Shown: positions 1-8,887 of the stretch, piece by piece
Numbering within the stretch: position 1 is the stretch's first letter
Layout of the letters: every line of letters begins with the position of its first letter
Source: Neomelitea salexigens DSM 19753
GTDB lineage: Bacteria > Pseudomonadota > Gammaproteobacteria > Pseudomonadales > Spongiibacteraceae
DNA: 64,000 nt
Assembly: GCF_000422345.1 (NCBI RefSeq)
Contig: NZ_AULP01000003.1
Span: 186,001 to 250,000, forward strand
Reading direction: 5' to 3'
Notes under the pieces: model-generated
The model's input: the letters and a program-made list of their open reading frames with translations, nothing else
Database searches by the model: none
What the model was told of the DNA's origin: nothing
Position numbers and translations under genes: made by a program

Positions 1-101
1 ACGTTGAAAATGTTGAACCGCTGACACTGGGCGATGTCCAAGCTGCGGACCTTCAGGCGCGTGAGCGCGCGCGGTCTCTCGTTCGCGAATTTGGATTTTG
101 A
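1..101 (+). CDS. dxr: 1-deoxy-D-xylulose 5-phosphate reductoisomerase, C-terminal end (partial)
   Basis: Only the last 32 codons lie in the window, in the frame starting at base 3 and ending at TGA 99-101. The tail reads VENVEPLTLGDVQAADLQ and then an Arg-rich helix ending in EFGF, which resembles the C-terminal helical region of Dxr (IspC). The enzyme makes 2-C-methyl-D-erythritol 4-phosphate in the MEP isoprenoid pathway, to which ispG at 24616 also belongs. The best support is context: dxr sits directly upstream of rseP and bamA in many gammaproteobacteria, and only 11 bases separate it from rseP here. The catalytic part is outside the window, so the call rests on the tail and the synteny. 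Confidence 0.75.
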   Translation, partial: VENVEPLTLGDVQAADLQARERARSLVREFGF

Positions 102-112
102 GGTAGCTGGCC

Positions 113-1471
113 GTGCTGGGACTCCTGCAAACGATATTCATCACGGTACTGACACTGGGTATTCTGGTGTCAATTCATGAGTTCGGTCATTTCTGGGTGG
201 CACGCCGCTGTGGTGTCAAAGTGCTGCGTTTTTCTGTGGGCTTTGGCAAGCCGCTGCTTAGTTGGCGTGACAAGTTGGGCACTGAGTACGCCGTAGCGGG
301 AATACCGCTGGGTGGCTATGTAAAAATGCTGGACGAGCGCGAGGGCGAGGTTCCTGAAGACCAGCGCCACATGGCCTTTAACCGGGCAACGCCGATGAAG
401 CGCATCGCGATTGCCGCTGCCGGCCCCTTAGCGAATTTCGTACTGGCCATATTTGTATACTGGCTGGTTTTTCTCAATGGCGTTAGCGGCGTTGCGCCGG
501 TCATTGATCGCGTTGCCCCCGGTTCACTGGCTGAGCAGGCTGGTCTCATTGAAGGTCAGGAAATTGTTGCTGTTGATGGCGTGGAGACCCCTACGTGGGA
601 AACGCTGCAAATGCAGTTGCTGGAGCGCATTGGCGAGAGTGGCGAACTCAGTATCAGCGTGAAAACTGCGGGCTCGAGTCTGCGCTACGAAAACCGCGTT
701 CAGATCAACAAGTGGATGCAAGGCCTGGAAGAGCCGCGCCCTCTGGACGAGTTGGGCGTGACACTGTTTGTGCCTGAATTAGTGCCTGAAATTGGTGAGC
801 TGGTCGCCGGCGGAGCCGCACAGCAAGCGGGTTTGCAGGAAGGCGATATCATCGTTGAATCCGACGGAAAAGCGGTGTCGACCTGGCAGGATTGGGTGCA
901 AATTGTTCGCGCCAGCCCCGATAAGGCGCTGTCTCTGCGGGTTAAGCGCGAAAACCGCTTGCTAGATCTTGTGATGACGCCGCAGAGAAAGCTTGAAGAC
1001 AACGGCATGGCTGTCGGTTTTGCTGGGGTAGGGGTTAAGCCTCCGCAATGGCCCGAGAGCATGCTCCGAGAGGTGGATTACGGCCCCGTGGCCGCCCTGG
1101 TTGCTGCCGGCGAAAAGACGTGGCGCATGAGTGTGTTTACGCTGGAATCGATAAAAAAAATGATCACCGGCTTGTTGTCGCCGAAAAACTTGAGTGGCCC
1201 GATAACGATTGCTAAAGTGGCCGGCTCTTCCGCTCAGTACGGCTTTTTTTCGTGGCTGAGTTTTCTGGGTTTGCTGAGTATCAGTTTGGCGGTATTGAAC
1301 TTGCTGCCAATTCCGATCCTTGATGGCGGACATATTGTCTATGCCGCGATTGAGGGCATTATCGGTCGCCCGGTAACGGAACAAGTGCAGGCATGGGCTA
1401 ACCAATTGGGTTTGGCGTTGGTGGTGTGTGTCATGTTTTTTGCTTTATATAACGACGTATTGCGCCTCTGA
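113..1471 (+). CDS. rseP: Site-2 intramembrane zinc metalloprotease RseP
   Basis: This 452-residue inner-membrane protease performs the second cut of the anti-sigma-E factor RseA after DegS and also clears signal-peptide remnants. The zinc motif HEFGH is at residues 22-26 in the first membrane segment. Two periplasmic PDZ domains follow at about 110-195 and 215-290, each with a carboxylate-binding-loop region near an AGL stretch. The third metal ligand is Asp404 in LPIPILDGGH, close to the position in E. coli RseP. The length matches the family (about 450). Translation starts at GTG 113; no better ATG lies near. It stands between dxr and bamA, the usual envelope-stress arrangement. Confidence 0.96.
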   Translation: MLGLLQTIFITVLTLGILVSIHEFGHFWVARRCGVKVLRFSVGFGKPLLSWRDKLGTEYAVAGIPLGGYVKMLDEREGEVPEDQRHMAFNRATPMKRIAIAAAGPLANFVLAIFVYWLVFLNGVSGVAPVIDRVAPGSLAEQAGLIEGQEIVAVDGVETPTWETLQMQLLERIGESGELSISVKTAGSSLRYENRVQINKWMQGLEEPRPLDELGVTLFVPELVPEIGELVAGGAAQQAGLQEGDIIVESDGKAVSTWQDWVQIVRASPDKALSLRVKRENRLLDLVMTPQRKLEDNGMAVGFAGVGVKPPQWPESMLREVDYGPVAALVAAGEKTWRMSVFTLESIKKMITGLLSPKNLSGPITIAKVAGSSAQYGFFSWLSFLGLLSISLAVLNLLPIPILDGGHIVYAAIEGIIGRPVTEQVQAWANQLGLALVVCVMFFALYNDVLRL

Positions 1472-1502
1472 TTTTAGGGTTTAGCGATATATTTTACCCA
1501 GT

Positions 1503-1531
1503 GCTCTTGCACCCTTGTTTTGGTGAAGAGC
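1503..1531 (+). promoter_or_regulatory. Hairpin in the bamA leader
   Basis: Between rseP and bamA the strand reads GCTCTT, a bulged G, CACC, an 8-base loop, then GGTG and AAGAGC. That is a ten-base-pair stem with one bulge (1503-1508 with 1526-1531; 1510-1513 with 1522-1525). No U-run follows, so it does not look like a terminator. It ends 24 bases before the bamA ATG and could modulate translation or mRNA processing. The structure is seen directly; the role is inference. Confidence 0.45.
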
Positions 1532-1555
1532 CCTAGCCGTGGTTGCTGGTTTTTG

Positions 1556-4138
1556 ATGAAACGCTTTTTCCTGTACGCATTGTTTTTTTGTTTGGCGAGT
1601 CCGCTTGTGTCTGCGCAAACGCGCATCAACGATATCCGTGTTGAGGGTTTGCAACGTATTGCGGCCGAAACGGTGTTCTCTGCGTTGCCGCTCAATGTCG
1701 GTGACCTGATCACCCAGCAAGCTGTTGCCCAGTCTTCCCGTGCGCTGTTTGCTACCGGCAATTTCGATGATATCCAGATCGGTGTGGACAAAGACGTTCT
1801 GGTTGTTCGGGTAACAGAGCGCCCCGCTATCAGCAAAATTAATATCGAAGGTAACAAAGCCCTGGCAACCGATGCCCTGTTAGACGGTTTGAAAGGGGCC
1901 GGTCTGGCCGAGGGTCAGGTATTCAAGCGGGCAACGCTTGAAAATATGCGAATGGAATTGACCCGCCAGTACGTATCTCAGGGTCGTTACGATGCCAGTA
2001 TTGAAACCGATGTGGTCGCCGAACCGCGCAACCGGGTGTCGATCTCGATCAATATAGATGAAGGCAGTACCGCGTCGATCAAGCACATCAATATTGTCGG
2101 CAACAGTGTTTACGATGATGAAACCCTGCTCGACGAATTTGAGTTAAAGCCCAGTGGCTTCTTCTCCTTCTTCAGCAGCAGCGACAAGTACGCGCGGGAA
2201 AAGTTGAAAGGCGACCTGGAAACGCTCAACTCCTACTATCTTGACCGCGGGTATCTGCGCTTTAACACCGACTCAATCCAAGTCTCGATCAGCCCTGACC
2301 GTAAGTCGGTGTACATCACCGTCAACGTCACAGAGGGTGATAAGTATACCGTGAGCGGCGCTGAGCTATCGGGTGATTTGGTCATTCCCGAGGATGACCT
2401 CAAACGCTTTATTTTAGTGCGGGAAGGCCAGGTGTTCTCGCAGGCCCTGGTTACCAGCACTGAAGAGTTTCTCGTCAAACGCTTGGGTAACGAGGGCTAT
2501 AACTTCGCAAAGGTACGCGGTATTCCTGAAGTCGATGAAGACGCCGGTACCGTCGCCCTGAAGTTCTTTATCGATCCGGGTAAGCGCACTTACGTTCGAC
2601 GGATCAGTTTCGAGGGCAATGAACGCACCGCCGACGAAGTGCTGCGCCGAGAAATGCGCCAGATGGAAGCGGCCCCCGCATCGGCAGACAAAATTGAATT
2701 GTCGCGTATTCGCTTGGAGCGCCTGGGCTACTTTAAGGGGGCGAAAGTCGATACGCTTGAAGTACCGGGTAGTGACGACCTGATCGACTTGACCTACTCG
2801 GTTGAAGAACAGAGCTCCGGCAGTTTGGGTGCCAGTGTTGGTTTCTCGCAAGACAGCGGTCTGTTGCTCAGCGCGAATATCCAGCAGAACAACTTTCTGG
2901 GTACCGGCAAACAAGTGGGCTTTGGTGTGTCACGCAGTGACTTCCTGACCAGTGCCAGCTTTAATTATCTCGACCCATACTTTACTGAAGATGGTGTTAG
3001 TCGCGGTTTCTCGGTGTTCTACCGCGCCACCGACTTCGAAGAGGTCAACGTTGCCAGTTATACCACCGACACTTACGGCACCAGCGTTAACTTTGGCTAC
3101 CCGATATCTGAAACTGAGCGCTTAGGGTTTGAGCTGGGTTATAACTTAACTTCCATCGAAGCCGGCGTCCGCGCGGTGAAGGAGATTAAAACCAGCCCTC
3201 GTATTTTCGATGCCGTGGATAACTACTTTGTGAGCACGCGCGACCCCAGTACTGGTCGTTACACGGTTGCTGAAGTACTCGAGGATATTGCCAACCTGCC
3301 TGCAGGCGCTTTAACAGAAAGTGACGAGCCGGGTTTCTTGGATGAATACGGCGATGAGTTTGGCAACTTTACCGCGGGGATTTCGTGGCGCCAGTCGACA
3401 TTGAACCGGGGCCTGTTGGCAACGCGCGGTGCCTCTCAGTCTGTGTCGCTGGAAGCGTCAATTCCGGGGTCAGACCTCGAGTACTACCGACTGACCTACA
3501 ATGGCCAGCTGTACGTGCCGCTCAGCAATAGCTTTACACTGCGCTTTAAGACTGAGCTCGGATACGGTGACGGCTACGGTAACCTGGATAAATTGCCTTT
3601 CTATGAGCACTTTTATGCAGGTGGCTTCAGCTCAGTCAGGGGATACCGGAGTAATACACTTGGGCCGCGCAGCTCACCAGCCGATATCTATCGTATTTCG
3701 CAGGCGGCAACAGCGATCGACAGTAACGGCAACGCGACGGCGCTGTCAGCGCAAGCCGCCTACGTCCTAGACCCGGCAACCGGGAAGTTAGTGGTAGATA
3801 CGGCGGCCTCGCTGGGCGATGAAGCCGATCCATTTGGCGGTAATGTGCTGATGGAAGGCAGTATTGAGTTGTTGTTCCCGTTGCCGTTCGTGAAGGATCA
3901 GCGCTCTGTTCGCAGTGGTCTGTTCCTTGATGCGGGTAATGTATTCAGTACTAGCTGTAGCTCTACTCAGGTCAACTGTTCGTCTCCCAGTGTCGATGAG
4001 CTGCGATACTCTGCTGGCTTTGGTGTTACATGGATCACAGGTTTCGGCCCGCTGACCTTCAGCTTAGGCCGGGCACTGAATGACGAAAAAATTGACGAGA
4101 CCGAAATTTTCCAGTTCTCTCTCGGTCGGACTTTTTAA
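1556..4138 (+). CDS. bamA: Outer-membrane protein assembly factor BamA
   Basis: BamA is the beta-barrel core of the BAM complex that folds outer-membrane proteins; its lipoprotein partner bamB is at 27754. The protein begins MKRFFLYALFF with a signal peptide ending near SAQ (residue 20-21). Five POTRA repeats follow over roughly residues 22-420, then a 16-strand barrel with the conserved loop-6 motif VRGYRSNTLGP and a C-terminal FQFSLGRTF beta-signal ending in Phe. I chose ATG 1556 over the in-frame TTG 1520 because it gives a clean signal peptide. At 860 residues it is about 50 longer than E. coli BamA, the extra length lying mainly in barrel loops, including about 20 more residues after the VRGY motif. 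Confidence 0.97.
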   Translation: MKRFFLYALFFCLASPLVSAQTRINDIRVEGLQRIAAETVFSALPLNVGDLITQQAVAQSSRALFATGNFDDIQIGVDKDVLVVRVTERPAISKINIEGNKALATDALLDGLKGAGLAEGQVFKRATLENMRMELTRQYVSQGRYDASIETDVVAEPRNRVSISINIDEGSTASIKHINIVGNSVYDDETLLDEFELKPSGFFSFFSSSDKYAREKLKGDLETLNSYYLDRGYLRFNTDSIQVSISPDRKSVYITVNVTEGDKYTVSGAELSGDLVIPEDDLKRFILVREGQVFSQALVTSTEEFLVKRLGNEGYNFAKVRGIPEVDEDAGTVALKFFIDPGKRTYVRRISFEGNERTADEVLRREMRQMEAAPASADKIELSRIRLERLGYFKGAKVDTLEVPGSDDLIDLTYSVEEQSSGSLGASVGFSQDSGLLLSANIQQNNFLGTGKQVGFGVSRSDFLTSASFNYLDPYFTEDGVSRGFSVFYRATDFEEVNVASYTTDTYGTSVNFGYPISETERLGFELGYNLTSIEAGVRAVKEIKTSPRIFDAVDNYFVSTRDPSTGRYTVAEVLEDIANLPAGALTESDEPGFLDEYGDEFGNFTAGISWRQSTLNRGLLATRGASQSVSLEASIPGSDLEYYRLTYNGQLYVPLSNSFTLRFKTELGYGDGYGNLDKLPFYEHFYAGGFSSVRGYRSNTLGPRSSPADIYRISQAATAIDSNGNATALSAQAAYVLDPATGKLVVDTAASLGDEADPFGGNVLMEGSIELLFPLPFVKDQRSVRSGLFLDAGNVFSTSCSSTQVNCSSPSVDELRYSAGFGVTWITGFGPLTFSLGRALNDEKIDETEIFQFSLGRTF

Positions 4139-4168
4139 CCTACATAGAATAATGTTTAGGAGTGTTAC

Positions 4169-4678
4169 ATGAAGGTAGTTAAATTTGCCGTTTTAATGGT
4201 AGCAATGCTGTGGGGTTCCGTTGCCCTGGCCCAGGGGCGCATCGCGGTTTTTGATTTGGAAGCGGCGGTTCTCAATACTGATGTTGCTAAGCAACGTTTG
4301 AACGCGCTGCGTAATCAGAAGGAATTCAAGAACAACTTGTCCGAGCTTGAGACAGTGCGCAAAGACTACGAAAAGCTCGTGCAAAAACTGCAAAAAGACA
4401 TTGAGATCATGAGTGCAGAGCAGCGCCAACTGGCCAAGAATCAGATCGATTCAAAACGCTCTGACGGCGAGCACTTGGCTCGTAAGATCGAAGCTGCACA
4501 GCAGCAGGAAGTGCAGACCATCATGAAAGAAGTTGGACCCAAGCTTCAGAAGCTGCTGCCCGAAATTATTAAAGAAGAAAACATCGGTTTACTGCTGCCA
4601 GCTAAGGCGGTAATGCACGCCGATGCGGGATATAACATTACTGCTAAAGTTGCCGACAAGCTCAATCAGGCAAAATAA
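4169..4678 (+). CDS. skp: Periplasmic chaperone Skp/OmpH
   Basis: Skp is a trimeric periplasmic holdase that carries unfolded outer-membrane proteins to BamA. The 169-residue product has a signal peptide (residues 1-22, cleavage after ALA) and then a charged alpha-helical coiled-coil region of about 100 residues rich in Lys, Glu and Gln, which forms the family's tentacle arms. The start ATG 4169 is preceded by a good AGGAGTG ribosome site. It lies 30 bases downstream of bamA, and its stop overlaps the lpxD start by one base (TAATG), so the three genes are almost certainly cotranscribed. Confidence 0.93.
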   Translation: MKVVKFAVLMVAMLWGSVALAQGRIAVFDLEAAVLNTDVAKQRLNALRNQKEFKNNLSELETVRKDYEKLVQKLQKDIEIMSAEQRQLAKNQIDSKRSDGEHLARKIEAAQQQEVQTIMKEVGPKLQKLLPEIIKEENIGLLLPAKAVMHADAGYNITAKVADKLNQAK

Positions 4679-5739
4679 TGGCTGAGCAAAAGTCTTTGCG
4701 CCTTGCTGATTTAGCGGGCTTGCTGAAGTTGCCGTACGAAGGAGACGGCAACTTGGTATTGACCGGCATGGCGGCGCTGGACAATGCGAGTTCCTCGCAG
4801 CTGAGTTTTCTCGCCAATGCCAAGTACCGCAGCCAGTTGGCTGAGACGGCAGCAGCAGCGGTGATTATTCACCCCGATATGGTCAGCCATGCAAATGAAA
4901 CGCGGCCAGAGATTGCTGTGATTGTGTCGGCGAATCCCTATCTTGCCTACGCGGAAGCCAGCGCGTTATTCGATCCTCTCGAAAAGCCCCGCGCCGGTAT
5001 CCACCCCTCTGCCGTTGTTATGTCGGAAAACATTCACGCCAGTGCCAGTATTGGCGCCAACTGCGTTATCGAAGAGGGCGCGATCATCGGCGAAAATGTG
5101 GTGATCAGCGCCGGGACGATAGTGGGACGGGGCAGTAGCGTGGGTAAATGCAGTTACCTTCATGCCAATGTCACTGTCTACCACGGTGTCAGTATTGGTG
5201 AGTCCTGTGTTGTCCACTCCGGCGTGGTCATTGGCGGCGACGGATTTGGCTTTGCGCCTTCTAAGCAGGGTTGGGTGAAAATACATCAGCTCGGTGGCGT
5301 GCGCATTGGCGACCGGGTGGAAGTTGGCGCGAATTCCTGTATTGATCGAGGTGCGCTCAACGACACCGTCATTGGCGACGGCGTCATCATGGATGACTTC
5401 ACCATGATCGCTCACAATGTTGAAGTGGGCGCGGGTACGGCAATGGCAGCCTGCTGTCAGGTTGCGGGCAGTGCCGTCATTGGTAAGAACTGTACCTTGG
5501 CGGGCAATATTGGTGTGGTTGGGCATATCCGTATCGCCGATGGCGTTCATCTTACCGCCCGGAGCCTGGTCACAAAATCGATTAGTGAGGCCGGCTCCTA
5601 TTCTAGTGGTGGCAGTCCTCTAATGCCGTCTGCGCAGTGGCGAAAGAACACTGCCAGACTGTCCAAGCTTGATGATTTGTATCGCCGTGTTCAGGCGATG
5701 GAAAAAGAACTGCGAACGCTGCACGAGGAAAGAGATTGA
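4678..5739 (+). CDS. lpxD: UDP-3-O-(3-hydroxyacyl)glucosamine N-acyltransferase
   Basis: LpxD adds the second 3-hydroxyacyl chain, from acyl-ACP, to UDP-3-O-acylglucosamine in lipid A synthesis. The 353-residue protein has the N-terminal uridine-binding domain (about 1-100) and then a left-handed beta-helix of hexapeptide repeats (about 105-300) with the general-base histidine in [10 protein letters not shown] (His246). It ends in a short C-terminal helix involved in ACP contact. The start shares one base with the skp stop. fabZ follows within two bases, keeping the supplier of acyl-ACP metabolism next to its consumers. Confidence 0.97.
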   Translation: MAEQKSLRLADLAGLLKLPYEGDGNLVLTGMAALDNASSSQLSFLANAKYRSQLAETAAAAVIIHPDMVSHANETRPEIAVIVSANPYLAYAEASALFDPLEKPRAGIHPSAVVMSENIHASASIGANCVIEEGAIIGENVVISAGTIVGRGSSVGKCSYLHANVTVYHGVSIGESCVVHSGVVIGGDGFGFAPSKQGWVKIHQLGGVRIGDRVEVGANSCIDRGALNDTVIGDGVIMDDFTMIAHNVEVGAGTAMAACCQVAGSAVIGKNCTLAGNIGVVGHIRIADGVHLTARSLVTKSISEAGSYSSGGSPLMPSAQWRKNTARLSKLDDLYRRVQAMEKELRTLHEERD

Positions 5740-5741
5740 GC

Positions 5742-6182
5742 ATGGTTATGGATATAAATGAGGTTCAGGAATACCTCCCTCACCGCTACCCCTTTTTATT
5801 GGTAGATAAAGTCGTCGAGTTGACGCTTGGCGAGTCGATCGTTGCAATTAAAAACGTTACCGGAAATGAAAACCATTTCAACGGTCACTTCCCTGGCTTG
5901 CCGATTATGCCCGGCGTGTTGATTATTGAGGCAATGGCTCAGGCCGCTGGCATTCTCGGGTTTAAAACGCTCGATAAAAAGCCCTCCGATGGCTCGATCT
6001 ACATGTTTGCCGGCGTCGATAACGCGCGTTTCAAGCGACAGGTTGTCCCCGGCGACCAGCTGATCCTGAAAGCTCAGTACGTCTCAGACCGCAAAGGGCT
6101 GTGGAAATTTGAGTGTCAGGCTTATGTTGAGGATACGTTGGCCTGCTCGGCAACCATTTTATGTATTGATCGGAAGAAGTGA
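5742..6182 (+). CDS. fabZ: 3-hydroxyacyl-ACP dehydratase FabZ
   Basis: FabZ dehydrates 3-hydroxyacyl-ACP in fatty-acid elongation and so competes with LpxA and LpxD for substrate. The 146-residue hot-dog protein has the signature [11 protein letters not shown] near the N-terminus, catalytic His49 in [12 protein letters not shown] and Glu63 in IIEAMAQ, numbering equal to the Pseudomonas enzyme as I remember it. I chose ATG 5742 because a GAGGAAAG ribosome site lies about nine bases upstream. An in-frame TTG at 5736 overlaps the lpxD stop and would add two residues; ATG 5748 is a third option. Its stop overlaps the lpxA ATG (TGATG). Confidence 0.96.
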   Translation: MVMDINEVQEYLPHRYPFLLVDKVVELTLGESIVAIKNVTGNENHFNGHFPGLPIMPGVLIIEAMAQAAGILGFKTLDKKPSDGSIYMFAGVDNARFKRQVVPGDQLILKAQYVSDRKGLWKFECQAYVEDTLACSATILCIDRKK

Positions 6183-6979
6183 TGCCAGGCCATATTGATG
6201 CCAGCGCGGAGATCGACCCGCGCGCGATCATTGACCCCACGGCGGTCATTGGTGCGAATGTAAAAATCGGTCCGTGGACGATTGTTGGTCCAGGTGTTGA
6301 GCTGGGCGAAGGCTGCGACGTGCGCTCGCACGTTGTGCTCAAAGGGCCGAGCCGCATCGGCAAGAACAATACGATTTACCAATTTTCCACGGTGGGCGAG
6401 GACACGCCAGACCTGAAGTACAAAGGCGAACCGACCGAGCTGATCATTGGTGACAATAACGTGATTCGCGAGGGGGTTACGATTCACCGCGGCACGGTGC
6501 AGGACCTGGGTAAGACCGTGATCGGCAGCAACAACTTGTTGATGGCCTATGCACACGTGGGGCACGACTCGGTGATTGGCGATCATTGCATTATGGTCAA
6601 CAACGCTTCGTTGGCGGGGCACGTTGTTGTCGGTGACTGGGCGATTCTCAGCGGCTATTCGCTGGTCCATCAGTTCTGCTCGATAGGCGCCCATAGTTTT
6701 TCCGGGTTTGGTTGTCATATCAGCAAAGACGTTCCTGCCTATGTTACCGTCAGCGGTAGCCCGGCTGAGGCCAAGACCATTAACGTGGAAGGCCTGAAGC
6801 GCCGTGGTTTCAGCAGCGACGCGATCAGCGCTATTCGTCGCGCCTACAAGATTATCTACCGCCAGGGCTTAACCGTCGACGAGGCGCTGAATGCGCTGCA
6901 ACCGCTGATCGCGGAGCACCCGGAAGTGGAATTGATGGCAGCCTCCCTGAAACAGTCACAGCGCGGTATTGTTCGATAA
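6182..6979 (+). CDS. lpxA: UDP-N-acetylglucosamine acyltransferase
   Basis: LpxA performs the first step of lipid A synthesis, 3-O-acylation of UDP-GlcNAc by 3-hydroxyacyl-ACP. The 265-residue sequence has hexapeptide repeats over about residues 1-190, catalytic His125 in AYAHVGHDS (same number as E. coli), and the helical C-terminal domain beginning at GLKRRGFSSDAI. The ATG 6182 shares a base with the fabZ TGA; the GTG at 6179 is a less likely start. Translational coupling along skp-lpxD-fabZ-lpxA is evident from the overlaps. Confidence 0.97.
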   Translation: MPGHIDASAEIDPRAIIDPTAVIGANVKIGPWTIVGPGVELGEGCDVRSHVVLKGPSRIGKNNTIYQFSTVGEDTPDLKYKGEPTELIIGDNNVIREGVTIHRGTVQDLGKTVIGSNNLLMAYAHVGHDSVIGDHCIMVNNASLAGHVVVGDWAILSGYSLVHQFCSIGAHSFSGFGCHISKDVPAYVTVSGSPAEAKTINVEGLKRRGFSSDAISAIRRAYKIIYRQGLTVDEALNALQPLIAEHPEVELMAASLKQSQRGIVR

Positions 6980-7021
6980 GCGCTATCAACCAAGGGCCGG
7001 TGCGCCGGCATTGATTGCGAT

Positions 7022-8194
7022 ATGACTCCTCTCAAAATCGGTTTGATCGCCGGCGAGGCCTCCGGCGATATTCTCGGCGCCGACTTGATACGCGCCATTC
7101 GCCAGCGCTTTCCTCAGGCAGAGTTTGAGGGCATCGGCGGCCCCTTGATGATCGCGCAGGGCTTTCACTCTATTTGCGATATGGATCGCCTGTCGGTCAT
7201 GGGCTTTACCGAGCCCTTGAAGCGCTTGCCGGAGCTGTTGCGTATTCGCCGCCACCTAAAGCGCCACCTTATTGCATGGCAGCCAGATGTAGTGGTGGGT
7301 ATTGATTCGCCGGACTTTACGCTGAATGTCGAGCGCAGTATGCGCGAGCGCGGTATTCGCACTGTGCATTATGTCAGCCCCTCTGTGTGGGCCTGGCGTC
7401 AGGGTCGAATCAAAACCATTGCGAAAGCGGTGGATCACATGCTGACGCTGTTCCCGTTTGAGCAAAGTTTTTACCAAGAGCACGGTGTGCCAGTGAGCTG
7501 CGTGGGTCACCCTTTAGCCGATCAAATTCCGTTTGACGATCAGCGTGAAGCCTCGCGGCAATCCCTGTCGATAGAAGGGGATAACCCAGTGGTAGCGCTG
7601 TTGCCGGGGAGTCGCGCTGGCGAAGTGTCTCAATTGATTCCCATCTTTTTGGAAACCGCGCAGTGGCTGCGTCGATCGCTTCCCAATATCGAATTTATCG
7701 TGCCTGCTGCCAACGCTGACAGAAAACGCCAGATATTGGATGCCATTGCCCAGCAAACTGCCGACTTGCCGGTGCGCGTGGTGTTGGGTGAGTCTCGGAC
7801 CGTAATGGCGGCCGCCGACGCGGTATTGATGGCGTCGGGGACAACCAGCTTGGAAGCACTGTTGCTGCAGCGCCCCATGGTGGTGTGTTATCGCTTTAGT
7901 AAAATGAGTTATGCACTGCTGTCACGTCTGGTCAAAACGCCATTTTTCTCGCTGCCTAATTTACTCGCACAACGGGCGCTGGTGCCGGAGTTGTTGCAAG
8001 ACGAAGTGTCGGCGGAGGTGATAGGACCGCTGATTCTTGAACAGCTAAGCAATGAAAATCACCGGGAGACCCTGCTGGCTGAGTTTCGGCGCATTCATCA
8101 GGACCTGGCGCGCAATGCCAGTGAGCGTGCGGCCAGCGAAATTCTCGCCATTGCCGGTGTGTCTCAACAGGAGTCTGCTAATCGTGCAGACTGA
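7022..8194 (+). CDS. lpxB: Lipid-A-disaccharide synthase
   Basis: LpxB is a peripheral inner-membrane GT-B (family GT19) glycosyltransferase that condenses UDP-2,3-diacylglucosamine with lipid X. The 390-residue protein begins [19 protein letters not shown], the family signature, and has the conserved [10 protein letters not shown] stretch around residue 120 and [10 protein letters not shown] near 195. It follows lpxA after 42 bases and its 3' end overlaps rnhB by 11 bases. Length and motif order are normal. Confidence 0.97.
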   Translation: MTPLKIGLIAGEASGDILGADLIRAIRQRFPQAEFEGIGGPLMIAQGFHSICDMDRLSVMGFTEPLKRLPELLRIRRHLKRHLIAWQPDVVVGIDSPDFTLNVERSMRERGIRTVHYVSPSVWAWRQGRIKTIAKAVDHMLTLFPFEQSFYQEHGVPVSCVGHPLADQIPFDDQREASRQSLSIEGDNPVVALLPGSRAGEVSQLIPIFLETAQWLRRSLPNIEFIVPAANADRKRQILDAIAQQTADLPVRVVLGESRTVMAAADAVLMASGTTSLEALLLQRPMVVCYRFSKMSYALLSRLVKTPFFSLPNLLAQRALVPELLQDEVSAEVIGPLILEQLSNENHRETLLAEFRRIHQDLARNASERAASEILAIAGVSQQESANRAD

Positions 8195-8807
8195 TGACCT
8201 GTTTGCCGATGCACCGGATTACCCGCGACTCACGGCGGGTGTCGACGAGGTGGGTAGGGGGCCGCTGTGCGGCGATGTGGTTGCGGCCGCGGTGGTACTT
8301 GACCCGCTGCAGCCGATTGAGGGTCTGAATGACTCTAAAAAATTAAGCGAGAAAAAACGCGAAGCCCTGTTTGATATCATCCGCGAGCGCGCCCTCAGCT
8401 ATTGCGTTGCAAGAGCAAGCGTGGAAGAAATTGATCGCTTAAATATTCTGCACGCCAGTCTGCTGGCAATGAAGCGTGCAGTGGAAGGTTTGCGCTACCA
8501 GGGCGCCGAACTAGAGCCCGAATTGGTGCTGGTCGATGGCAATCGGCTGCCGCAGTGGCGCTACCGCGCCGAGGCAGTGGTCAAAGGTGATAGCCGGGTA
8601 GCGGCAATTGCCGCTGCCTCGATTCTTGCCAAGGTTGTTCGCGACCGAGAAATGCAGGCGATGGATGTCCAATATCCGGGTTATGGTCTTGCCGGTCACA
8701 AGGGCTACCCGACGAAGGCGCATCTTGAGGCGCTGAAACGCCTTGGCGTTAGCCCAATACATCGGCGTAGCTATGCGCCGGTCAGGGCGCTTTTAGAAGA
8801 ATCCTAA
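8184..8807 (+). CDS. rnhB: Ribonuclease HII
   Basis: RNase HII cuts RNA in RNA-DNA hybrids and removes single misincorporated ribonucleotides. The metal-binding acidic residues lie in [17 protein letters not shown] and KVVRDREM, in the order expected for the DEDD fold. I chose GTG 8184 because AACAGGAG lies upstream with about 10-base spacing and the resulting 207-residue protein has the family's length. The open frame extends further upstream inside lpxB, but that stretch is the wrong reading frame of lpxB. The 11-base overlap with lpxB indicates coupling. Confidence 0.95.
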   Translation: MQTDDLFADAPDYPRLTAGVDEVGRGPLCGDVVAAAVVLDPLQPIEGLNDSKKLSEKKREALFDIIRERALSYCVARASVEEIDRLNILHASLLAMKRAVEGLRYQGAELEPELVLVDGNRLPQWRYRAEAVVKGDSRVAAIAAASILAKVVRDREMQAMDVQYPGYGLAGHKGYPTKAHLEALKRLGVSPIHRRSYAPVRALLEES

Positions 8808-8887
8808 ATAAGGCAGCTGATTGCGCTGGGGTTATTGCCGGTGAATCAGCGCAAAGCCAACAGTGTTACAGGCTCCGGGACGCTACG

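Noticed and set aside
4966-5550. 194-codon open frame on the - strand inside lpxD
   Set aside because: It is an antisense shadow of the hexapeptide-repeat region; composition is His/Asn/Thr-rich with no domain, and lpxD is certain.
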